Notes under the pieces: model-generated | Seen by the model: the letters and a program-made list of their open reading frames with translations, nothing else | What the model was told of the DNA's origin: nothing | Databases searched by the model: none | DNA from: an uncultured Clostridia bacterium | GTDB lineage: Bacteria > Bacillota > Clostridia > Oscillospirales > Ruminococcaceae | Length of the DNA: 6,473 nt | NCBI GenBank assembly: GCA_937901805.1 | Contig: CALDJI010000058.1 | Location: forward strand, 1-6,473 | Direction: 5' to 3' | Made by a program: the position numbers and the translations under genes | Part shown: positions 1-5,253 of the stretch, in pieces | How positions within the stretch are numbered: the stretch's first letter is position 1 | Layout of the letters: every line of letters starts with the position of its first letter

Positions 1-1063
1 TCATCGTTTCATTATTAATGGTCAGTTCTCTGTCCAATGCGCTGATAATGCCGGTGGTCGCAGTCCCATGCAGCAGGCCGAGCGGATTGCCGATAGCAAT
101 CGCCGCATCCCCAACTTGGAGTGTAGCAGAATCGCCGAACTGGGCATAAATCAGATTTGTTGCTTCGATTTTTAACAATGCCAAATCGGTTGTTTTATCC
201 GTACCAATAATTTTGGCGTCATAACTGTCTCCATTGCGCAGATACACTTTGATGGACTTTCCGCCTTCCACAACATGATGGTTGGTTACAATATAGCCAT
301 CTTCAGAAATGATCACACCAGAACCACTGGAGGATTCACTCATGGGCATATCTTTAAACTCCCCGCTGGAACTGCTGACATCGATTGCCACAACGGAATC
401 CCCAACTTTCTGAACCACTCCCGAAACCGAAAGGTTTCCGTCTGTCCCTGGGGATTCCGTATACACGGTGTTTCCAGATCCCGTGGAGGAAGTGGAGCCG
501 GAAGAACTGCCCTGCGATGTGGTTTGCTTTTGGTTTTGCATCAGGTAAGAAGTAACCAACGCCCCGCTGACCCCGCCAAGAGCCAAAGAAGCAACTGTAC
601 AAACAGCAATGGTCGCCACCATAATACGGGTCATTCTATCTTTCGGCTTTTTTTCCTTTTTCCGTTTTTCCCGGCGAGCCGCTCCGTTCGGACTAGGCTG
701 TCCGTCCTGTTTCTGCTGGGGAGCATAGTACTGAGGGCGGTATTCGTATTGCGAGTGTTCCTGCTGTGCAGGAACCTGATACTGTGGTTTATGGGGCGCC
801 GTATAATAGGAAGGCTCCTGAGAAGCTGCCAAGGGAGAGCTTTGAAAGACAAATCCGGTTTCTTCCGGTTTCGCTGCCTGCGCTACTGTCTGGGAAGACA
901 CCTGTTCAGAATCTGGGAAAGCAGGCTGCGAAATCTCGGCTTGGATGGATTCCGCCTTTTCCTCTGCCACTGGCGGCTGAACTGGAACCTGCAGTGTTTC
1001 ATTTTCCTGTCCGGGCTGCACCTGTTCTGTTTGCTCTTTTTTATAGTCAAATTCATGGTTCAT
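1..1063 (-). CDS. htrA: HtrA/DegP-like membrane-anchored serine protease (S1C), partial at 3' end
   Basis: HtrA proteases degrade or refold damaged proteins outside the membrane. The reading frame is open from an ATG at 1063 to the window edge (354 residues). AGGAGG at 1071-1076 sits 7 nt upstream of the start. Residues 1-143 form a hydrophilic Gln/Pro/Glu-rich cytoplasmic tail ending in a very basic stretch (REKRKKEKKPKDR). One membrane segment follows at about 146-172 (IMVATIAVCTVASLALGG). A Ser/Gly/Thr linker runs to about 212, and the trypsin-fold domain begins near 213. The catalytic His lies in TNHHVV (H263) and the Asp in TDLALLKI (D293); the 30-residue spacing equals that of DegP. IAIGNPLG and the TTGIISALDREL segment are also family-typical. 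The catalytic Ser (GNSGGPL region) and any PDZ domain would lie beyond base 1, so activity cannot be judged here. Upstream minus-strand sequence is AT-rich, with a possible -10 (TAGAAT) but no convincing -35. Confidence 0.93.
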   Translation of the reverse strand, partial: MNHEFDYKKEQTEQVQPGQENETLQVPVQPPVAEEKAESIQAEISQPAFPDSEQVSSQTVAQAAKPEETGFVFQSSPLAASQEPSYYTAPHKPQYQVPAQQEHSQYEYRPQYYAPQQKQDGQPSPNGAARREKRKKEKKPKDRMTRIMVATIAVCTVASLALGGVSGALVTSYLMQNQKQTTSQGSSSGSTSSTGSGNTVYTESPGTDGNLSVSGVVQKVGDSVVAIDVSSSSGEFKDMPMSESSSGSGVIISEDGYIVTNHHVVEGGKSIKVYLRNGDSYDAKIIGTDKTTDLALLKIEATNLIYAQFGDSATLQVGDAAIAIGNPLGLLHGTATTGIISALDRELTINNETM

Positions 1064-1271
1064 GAGATTTCCTCCTGTTGAATTATGGTTTTCCTGTTGA
1101 TGTTCTTATTCTATCCGTACTATTTGATGATAAAGTGATATTACTATGATCGAATCAGAGATATTTTATGAATTTTTTTTGAATCATTCCTGCTAAATAT
1201 ATTCCCAATGCGATTTTTGTTGTCCGCTTCGTTCCGGTAAGGAAAGGCTACGCCCACCCAAAGGGGATTGA

Positions 1272-1533
1272 AACAGACAAAATCCGAGAAAGACCGAGCA
1301 GCCTACCGACAGACAGCTCTATGAGAGCGACTTTATCCTAGCGGAAGCCAACGCCCCGTATTTTCAGGCGTATGGAATAACCTATCCCCCAACCAAAGAC
1401 TTGTAAACCGAGATTGAACAGCTTACCGCCCGGCATAATGCGGACTACAACAAGTACTGGGAGAAATAACCATGCCAAAGAACTTCAAACCGGCAAAAAC
1501 AATATTTATCCGGAGGGAATCAAAGCCCTCCAG
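1272..1533 (+). pseudogene. Decayed C-terminal tail of a conjugative-element relaxase (probable)
   Basis: The frame starting at 1272 reads NRQNPRKTEQPTDRQ, then LYESDFILAEANAPYFQAYG, ITYPPTKDL, a TAA stop at 1404-1406, TEIEQLTARHNADYNKYWEK, and a second TAA at 1467-1469. The +1 frame entered near 1465 continues with HAKELQTGKNNIYPEG to a TGA at 1534. The order 'EIEQLT.....YNKY...' then 'KELQT.K.NI' resembles the helical C-terminal tail of relaxase/mobilisation proteins in Firmicutes conjugative transposons (typically 'EIERLT.EKNALYAEY...RELQTVKANI'). That family match is from memory, not a search. One nonsense codon, one frameshift and no nuclease domain mean it is dead. It could instead be the tail of another mobile-element protein. 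It suggests that a conjugative element once occupied this locus. Confidence 0.42.
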
Positions 1534-1536
1534 TGA

Positions 1537-1817
1537 AATTGAAAAGCTCTGTGGAAACTGCTTCGATTTTCTTGAAAGCTGTCGCCAATGGCGGGGCTTT
1601 AACCCTTGCAGGGAGCGTTGTGCTTCCCGGCCTCCTTAATTTCTGAATGCTTTGTCCAGAACACTAAGGCAGGCTTGAGGATCTCCCCAATAATCATTTT
1701 TGGAGACCTACAGACATGCAAAAGCAGCAAATGCGTCCATACTTACCCTGCTTTCCAAACCATGCGCCCCCTGAAAGCGTCAGTGTTCAAGAACGTCATA
1801 CTTGTGGTTATTCACGC
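1537..1817. other. Gene-poor stretch, probable mobile-element debris
   Basis: No gene with a credible start and ribosome binding site is visible. A short open plus-strand segment ends at a TGA at 1644-1646 and reads VETASIFLKAVANGG then ALTLAGSVVLPGLLNF. It looks protein-like and hydrophobic but has no clear start, so it may be another remnant of the same element. Other short plus-strand ORFs here (1472-1639, 1606-1848, 1716-1886) overlap each other, the remnant or the tetR promoter, and none is convincing. Confidence 0.4.
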
Positions 1818-1846
1818 TTGTATTATTCTATCCGTTGTGATAAAAT
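1818..1846 (+). promoter_or_regulatory. Extended -10 promoter of the TetR-family gene
   Basis: TTGTAT at 1818-1823 serves as a -35, followed by a 17-nt spacer and TAAAAT at 1841-1846, preceded by TG at 1838-1839 (TGaTAAAAT, an extended -10). Transcription would start near 1853, giving a leader of about 40 nt before the ATG at 1893. Confidence 0.55.
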
Positions 1847-1851
1847 AAGGT

Positions 1852-1867
1852 CAAATTATGTGATTTG
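1852..1867. promoter_or_regulatory. Possible autoregulatory operator (short inverted repeat)
   Basis: CAAAT-TATGTG-ATTTG is a perfect 5-bp inverted repeat with a 6-nt spacer, lying at the predicted transcription start of the TetR-family gene. TetR repressors usually bind palindromes overlapping their own promoter, so the position fits. The arms are short and AT-rich, so chance is a real alternative. Confidence 0.25.
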
Positions 1868-1892
1868 TTTTTATGCTGAAAGGTGATATGAT

Positions 1893-2513
1893 ATGCCAAA
1901 GGTGGCCTATTCTGAGGAAGATAAAGAGCGCATCAGAAAGGAACTTGTTACAGTTGGGCTTGAACTAATGGCAAGGCAGGGAATACAGCATACAACTGTA
2001 GAACAGATATACAAGAGAGTCGGTATATCACGTACTTTTTTCTATTCTTTTTTCGCAACAAAAGAAGCCCTGATTGTTGAAACATTATATTTGCAGCAGC
2101 CTAAAATCATTGAGTATGTGAAAAAGCTAATGGCTGATCCCGCTTTGAGTTGGCGGGACGCCGTCAAACACTTTCTCTACGCCTGTTGTTATGGAGAGAA
2201 AAATGGCATCGCTGTTTTAACGATTGAGGAACAGCAGCTTATTTTCAGGCATTTATCAAAGGAAAGCTACCAAATGTTCCGTCAAAAACAACTTCATCTT
2301 TTTGGAGAAATATTGGAAAATTTCGGGATAAAAGCGAATACGGCAAGGATCAATTTATTTACAAATTTGAGTTTGACTGTGATGGTTATACGCAGAGCGA
2401 TTCCTGATACGCTTCCCCTGCTTGTTCCAGAAGCCGCTGACGAAACAGTTGACTTTCAACTTGATGCAATCGTGGATATCCTGGAGAAATTGAAAAAAGG
2501 CACGATGTCTTGA
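1893..2513 (+). CDS. TetR/AcrR-family transcriptional regulator
   Basis: A cytoplasmic one-component regulator, probably a homodimeric repressor released by a small-molecule ligand. It is complete at 206 aa, the normal size for the family (about 190-220). Residues about 10-60 form the DNA-binding domain: IRKELVTVGLELMARQGIQH, then TTVEQIYKRVGISRTFFYSF with the helix-turn-helix at about 34-54, then the typical FATKEALI that opens helix 4. Residues after about 65 are the variable helical ligand/dimer domain (LFTNLSLTVMVIRRAIP near 150-166), which does not reveal the ligand. The ATG at 1893 is preceded by AAAGGTGA (1879-1886), about 6 nt away. A good promoter lies upstream and a terminator directly downstream, so it is transcribed alone. 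No efflux pump or enzyme is next to it in the same orientation, so its target is not evident. Confidence 0.93.
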   Translation: MPKVAYSEEDKERIRKELVTVGLELMARQGIQHTTVEQIYKRVGISRTFFYSFFATKEALIVETLYLQQPKIIEYVKKLMADPALSWRDAVKHFLYACCYGEKNGIAVLTIEEQQLIFRHLSKESYQMFRQKQLHLFGEILENFGIKANTARINLFTNLSLTVMVIRRAIPDTLPLLVPEAADETVDFQLDAIVDILEKLKKGTMS

Positions 2514-2527
2514 TTAGAAGCACTGTG

Positions 2528-2577
2528 AAAATCCGTCCGAGTATTGTAGTTTGATATCGTATTCAGACGGATTTTTT
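2528..2577 (+). terminator. Rho-independent terminator of the TetR-family gene
   Basis: AAAATCCGTC (2528-2537) pairs perfectly with GACGGATTTT (2566-2575). Inside this, GAGTAT can pair with GTATTC (two G-U pairs) after one mismatch. The right arm runs into TTTTTT (2572-2577). It begins 14 nt after the stop codon. Confidence 0.8.
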
Positions 2578-2769
2578 CATAAACAAAATAAAGATAGATA
2601 CAAGAATTTATCTTTATTTTTAGATCATAGATACGAAAGTAAATATAAAGGAAAATACACCAGGAATATATGCGATGGAACCTAAGGAAGTTATCTATTA
2701 ATCTGCGGTTCGAACCTGATAGAAATCGTATGTATTTTGTCGGAGAAGGAAATTGCTTCCTCCCAGTCC
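2578..2769. other. AT-rich intergenic region without a supported gene
   Basis: The stretch from 2578 to about 2690 is very A/T-rich with no coding signal on either strand. It contains a perfect 10-bp palindrome GGTTCGAACC at 2707-2716. It resembles a tRNA T-loop, but no acceptor, D or anticodon arm flanks it. The right part overlaps the possible minus-strand remnant at 2691-2834. Confidence 0.4.
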
Positions 2770-2834
2770 TGGACACTTTGTCCATAAATAATATAGCGAT
2801 TGTTTTGAATAACTACAGATATGTACTGTGGATA
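2691..2834 (-). pseudogene. Possible minus-strand gene remnant (47 codons, no start)
   Basis: Between a TAG (2835-2837) and a TAA (2691-2693) the minus strand reads 47 sense codons: YPQYISVVIQNNRYIIYG, then QSVQDWEEAISFSDK, then IHTISIRFEPQINR. Alternating hydrophobic residues (ISVVIQNNRYIIYG, IHTISIRF) and an amphipathic helix-like middle (VQDWEEAISFS) look like a real beta-alpha-beta protein fragment. There is no ATG in frame and stops lie just upstream, so if it was a gene it is broken. I do not recognise the family. The segment is short, so a chance open frame is a serious alternative, and the same bases hold the probable promoter of the downstream plus-strand operon. Confidence 0.22.
2770..2797 (+). 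promoter_or_regulatory. Candidate promoter with overlapping inverted repeat for the three-gene operon
   Basis: TGGACA at 2770-2775 (5/6 to the -35 consensus) and TATAGC at 2792-2797 (4/6 to -10) are 16 nt apart. The inverted repeat GGACA-CTT-TGTCC (2771-2783) overlaps the -35 and could be a repressor site. The transcript would carry a leader of about 80 nt before the ATG at 2887. Confidence 0.3.
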
Positions 2835-2886
2835 CTAATCCATCCAGTTTCATATAAAACATCCAACACATTTAGGAGGAAAAAAT

Positions 2887-3372
2887 ATGGGATTTTTTAG
2901 CAAGCTGTTTAAGGGCCCCGAAATTGACATGGAAAAAAGCAATGCAAATGCAAAGAAAATGCGCCTGCTGTTTAATCAAGTTGTAGAGGAGGGAAACAAT
3001 TATCGGCTGATTTTCGGCTATACCGAGGATGTGAGCCGCTTTAATTACGGTTTTGTTCATGGAAGCAAAACAAAAATTGGGAATTTAATTGTCGGTTGGA
3101 ACGAAGCCAGCCAGACGATTGTGGTCGTTCCTACAGTACCTGATCTTTCCGGCTGCGGTGATCCGACCTATTATCGCCGTTCTGAAATCTTGAAAGCCTA
3201 TCGTAACAAGTACCCCACTGATGCTTTTATCATTTATCCGGACAAGAAAGGGTACATCGGCATCAACGCCTATGACTGGCTGGAAGATGAGAAGTTGTAT
3301 GTTTATGTATCACAAGATGATGAACTAGCTGCTTTTACCGACTTTTTTATGCACCGCTTTGCAACAAAGTGA
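2887..3372 (+). CDS. Hypothetical 161-aa soluble protein, first gene of three-gene cluster
   Basis: I do not recognise this family. The start is well supported: AGGAGG at 2874-2879 is 7 nt before the ATG. There is no signal peptide; the N-terminus MGFFSKLFKGPEIDME is a short amphipathic start often seen in cytosolic proteins of Firmicutes. Residues 15-36 look helical (MEKSNANAKKMRLLFNQVVE). Residues 38-85 look like several beta strands (YRLIFGYTED, FNYGFVHG, IGNLIVGW, QTIVVVPTVP). Residues 96-161 alternate helix and strand (YRRSEILKAYRNKYP, AFIIYPDKKGYIGI, KLYVYVSQDDELAAFTDFF), suggesting a small alpha/beta domain. It has no catalytic-looking motif; the one Cys is C90. The next gene starts 8 bp after its stop, so the two are very likely co-transcribed. 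A role as partner, regulator or immunity-type protein for its neighbours is only speculation. Confidence 0.8.
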   Translation: MGFFSKLFKGPEIDMEKSNANAKKMRLLFNQVVEEGNNYRLIFGYTEDVSRFNYGFVHGSKTKIGNLIVGWNEASQTIVVVPTVPDLSGCGDPTYYRRSEILKAYRNKYPTDAFIIYPDKKGYIGINAYDWLEDEKLYVYVSQDDELAAFTDFFMHRFATK

Positions 3373-3380
3373 GGTAAAAG

Positions 3381-3551
3381 ATGCTGTTGGGAGAAATCGG
3401 AGCCTTCCTGCTGTTTCTTGTAATCGTGTTTATATTTGGCAATCTATGGTTTCATTTTATAGAAGCAATACTAAAGCGGGTTAAAAAGTTATTTGCACGT
3501 CACAAAAAACCCCCGGCGTGGCACCCGCTCCCCCCAGACAAGGAGGAATGA
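3381..3551 (+). CDS. Small single-pass membrane protein (56 aa), second gene of cluster
   Basis: This short gene lies between two longer ones. The ATG at 3381 follows GAGGT (3371-3375) by 5 nt and comes 8 bp after the preceding stop. Residues about 2-26 are strongly hydrophobic (LLGEIGAFLLFLVIVFIFGN), forming one membrane helix. They are followed by an amphipathic basic segment (ILKRVKKLFARHKK) and a Pro-rich acidic end (PPAWHPLPPDKEE). By the positive-inside rule the N-terminus would be outside and the tail in the cytoplasm. The last codons contain the ribosome binding site of the next gene, and the TGA (3549-3551) is only 2 bp before that gene's ATG, which points to translational coupling. 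I recognise no family. It might be a membrane anchor for its neighbours, or a small holin-like or toxin-like peptide. Confidence 0.68.
   Translation: MLLGEIGAFLLFLVIVFIFGNLWFHFIEAILKRVKKLFARHKKPPAWHPLPPDKEE
3540..3546 (+). promoter_or_regulatory. Ribosome binding site that fixes the start of the DUF1266 gene
   Basis: AAGGAGG lies 7 nt before the ATG at 3554. An in-frame ATG at 3548 is only 1 nt from it, and an upstream in-frame ATG at 3518 has no such site and lies within the small membrane-protein gene. The start at 3554 is therefore preferred. Confidence 0.75.
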
Positions 3552-3553
3552 AA

Positions 3554-4704
3554 ATGTTTGATATAAATGAGATTAGGAAACGTGCGCAGCAAGCCAATGA
3601 GAAAGCATACGATGCTGTGAAAAAAACCATTGAAAAAAACGAGGAACTAATCAATGAAATAGAGGTTCCCAACTCTGAAAAAAACGCATCTATAGCCGCC
3701 GAGGCTGAAGAACAGACTGCCGCGAATACGAGGCGTCAAGTAGAAATCCTTGGACAGATGTTTGAACCAGAAAGTATGGCTCAAATGGCTGTCAATGAGG
3801 AACTGCTGCAAAAGATGATAAATGATAAAGTTTCTGAAGCAGCTTCATCTGCCGCTGAAAACATGATGGGACAACTCTTTGGAGAGGATATGGGCATAAT
3901 TGCAGCAGTTTTGGAAACCCTCGAAATGGAAGATGCAGACAATGAGGAAGAACTCTCTTTCAGCCTGGAGACAGAAGAAAATCTCTATACGACCTTGGAA
4001 GAAGCTATGGCTCGGATCAAAGCCATGCCCGAGTCACAAGCAGTTCCATATCAAAAAAACGATATAAAATGGGATCGGTTTGGCATCTTGCTGTCCGGTA
4101 TTTTATCGACCCTTAACAGCCACAATCTGGACGATATGGATGTAGAGGAACATATCCCTGTTATGGAACAAAAAATCGTATCCCTTGTCCGCCGCTCTTG
4201 GGGGATAGATGGCCGGAGTGATTTGCTGGATATGATCCGTTATCTGGCGCAGGAGGGATATATCTTGCGGTATCAGCTTTATAGCGAAGCTTCTTCGCCG
4301 GAGGAACTGATGGACGAAACAATGGACGAAGATGACCGCGAATCTACTATCCGGGCATGGAGGTTCGCTCAACGGTATAAAAATCAATATGCCCCTGGCT
4401 TTATGGCTGGATGGGATGTTGGCCGGGCAGCCATGCTGACCCGTTGGGGATGCTATTTAGGCTGGCTTACAGAAAGCGAGGCCATTGGTATTCTTTGGGA
4501 TCTAGCTGGCGTGAGTTCGCCCAGTCTTATCTATTTGGCGGTTTGATGTGGAAATTACTATGCGGTGACACCTCCGCAGGAAGTTACCTGGGTTTTCTAG
4601 CAGATGCCGCTGCAGACCTGCTGACTGGAAAAGTAGATCAAGACAGCGGACAGTGGCGTGATTGTCCTTGGCCCGCACAAAGGAAAATCGGTTTTTCCTT
4701 GTAA
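3554..4704 (+). pseudogene. DUF1266-domain protein, interrupted by a frameshift near base 4500
   Basis: From the ATG at 3554 the frame encodes 330 aa and stops at 4544-4546. Residues 1-150 are acidic, helical and low in complexity (Glu/Ala/Asn/Met-rich). Residues about 170-316 match the uncharacterised DUF1266 family as I know it: SWGIDGRSDLLDMIRYLAQE (215-234), then GWDVGRAAMLTRWGCYLGWL (286-305) and TESEAIGILWD. After W315 the product turns into a nonsense tail (AGVSSPSLIYLAV). The frame one base back continues the domain exactly as expected, with SSWREFAQSYLFGGLMWKLL, then CGDTSAGSYLGFLADAA and WRDCPWPAQ, to a stop at 4702-4704. Restoring one base at about 4499-4503 gives an intact protein of 383 aa. 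No slippery heptamer is in register, so programmed frameshifting is unlikely; a real mutation or a sequencing error fits better. DUF1266 has no established function. The gene is the last of the cluster. Confidence 0.78.
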
Positions 4705-4800
4705 ACCCATTTTTTGAAAATTCATTGTCATTCATCAGCTGACAACGAGAACGGCATAAAAAATGTTCCACTGACGGCTGCATCGATATGTACTTAATCG
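4705..4800. other. Intergenic stretch after the DUF1266 gene
   Basis: No gene is visible. A short inverted repeat TTGTCA (4725-4730) / TGACAA (4740-4745) with a 9-nt spacer is present. It has no T-run and is not obviously a terminator. Confidence 0.4.
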
Positions 4801-4850
4801 AAAAGCCAGGCGGCCTTGAAATCGGCTATTTCAAGGCCGCCTGGCTTTTT
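4801..4850 (+). terminator. Very strong, probably bidirectional hairpin terminator
   Basis: Bases 4801-4822 (AAAAGCCAGGCGGCCTTG...) are perfectly complementary to 4828-4849, giving a 22-bp stem around the 5-nt loop CGGCT. With one bulged T the pairing extends outwards through ATCG/CGAT. The right arm ends in TTTTT (4846-4850) and the opposite strand ends in TTTT, so it could stop transcription in both directions. It lies about 100 bp beyond the DUF1266 gene. The stem is longer and more perfect than most terminators, so an element-end inverted repeat is an alternative. Confidence 0.72.
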
Positions 4851-4881
4851 CGATCATACGGAGGCAATAAGGAGATACGCT

Positions 4882-5253
4882 GTGTTTTTCCCACTTGCCC
4901 ATGCTCTTAACTTGTCAGACACAGGACAAGGATATTCTGATAGTGATCGCGAAACTTGTTACCATCTAAAGCTTTCCCGCTTAGACATCTGTTCTGGATT
5001 GTGTTTGCCCAACTGGAACTGGAAAGCATCCAAATACGCGTTCTGGGCGCTTTTTTCCAGCGATCAGAGTCTACTATATTTCGGAGCCAAGCACAATACG
5101 GTTTTGATACCAAATCCATCGTTAGATACAGAATTCAAAGAATTGGTGGAACACAAAGAAAAGGATCTTAATAAAACCCGGAGGATGGCTTTCCATCCTC
5201 CAGGTTTTTATAATCCATTTCGTTTTAAACAAGTTTATGTTTCTGCCATTTAG
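4882..5253 (+). CDS. Weakly supported hypothetical ORF with GTG start
   Basis: A GTG at 4882 is preceded by AAGGAG (4869-4874) with a good 7-nt spacing, and the frame stays open for 123 codons. The middle reads SSDQSLLYFGAKHNTVLIPN and TEFKELVEHKEKDLNK, which could be a folded protein. The rest (GLCLPNWNWKASKYAFWALF) is unusual, with no recognised motif. Against it: the frame runs through the hairpin at 5173-5208 and overlaps the end of the convergent MATE gene, and no promoter is visible after the strong upstream terminator. A competing minus-strand open segment (4962-5063, AYLDAFQFQLGKHNPEQMSK) lies in the same place between stops. The region may be decayed DNA in which neither frame is used. 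Confidence 0.2.
   Translation: MFFPLAHALNLSDTGQGYSDSDRETCYHLKLSRLDICSGLCLPNWNWKASKYAFWALFSSDQSLLYFGAKHNTVLIPNPSLDTEFKELVEHKEKDLNKTRRMAFHPPGFYNPFRFKQVYVSAI
5173..5208 (-). terminator. Rho-independent terminator of the MATE gene
   Basis: On the minus strand, AAAACCTGGAGGATGG pairs with CCATCCTCCGGGTTTT over 16 bp (one G-U) around a 4-nt loop, and ends in a T-run. It starts 16 nt after the MATE stop codon. The plus strand also ends in TTTTT (5204-5208), so it may also stop transcription arriving from the left. Confidence 0.82.

Noticed and set aside
275..1081. Long plus-strand open frame opposite the protease gene
   Set aside because: It is antisense to the HtrA coding frame, is rich in Arg/Cys/Leu/Phe typical of a shadow frame, and has no ribosome binding site. 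The minus-strand frame has catalytic motifs.
1472..1639. 55-aa Cys-containing ORF (MPKNFKPAKTIF... CGNCFDFLESC)
   Set aside because: It begins just after a stop in the relaxase-like remnant and overlaps, in another frame, the segment HAKELQTGKNNI that continues that remnant. The GGGAGA upstream is only a weak start signal. A small real gene is not excluded.
1606..1848. 80-codon plus-strand frame before the TetR gene
   Set aside because: No ribosome binding site; it covers the -35 and -10 of the TetR-family gene and has no protein-like pattern until a hydrophobic end. The 1716-1886 frame is rejected for the same reasons.
2707..2716. GGTTCGAACC as a tRNA T-arm or attachment site
   Set aside because: No cloverleaf can be built around it and no matching copy is seen at the other side of the island. 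It is just a 10-bp palindrome.
3518..3553. Upstream start of the DUF1266 gene at 3518
   Set aside because: It would add MAPAPPRQGG with no ribosome binding site, overlapping the small membrane-protein gene. AAGGAGG at 3540-3546 points to the ATG at 3554.
4494..4500. Programmed -1 frameshift signal (TTTGGGA) in the DUF1266 gene
   Set aside because: The heptamer is not in the X XXY YYZ register of the reading frame, and no convincing downstream stem-loop or pseudoknot was seen at the right distance.
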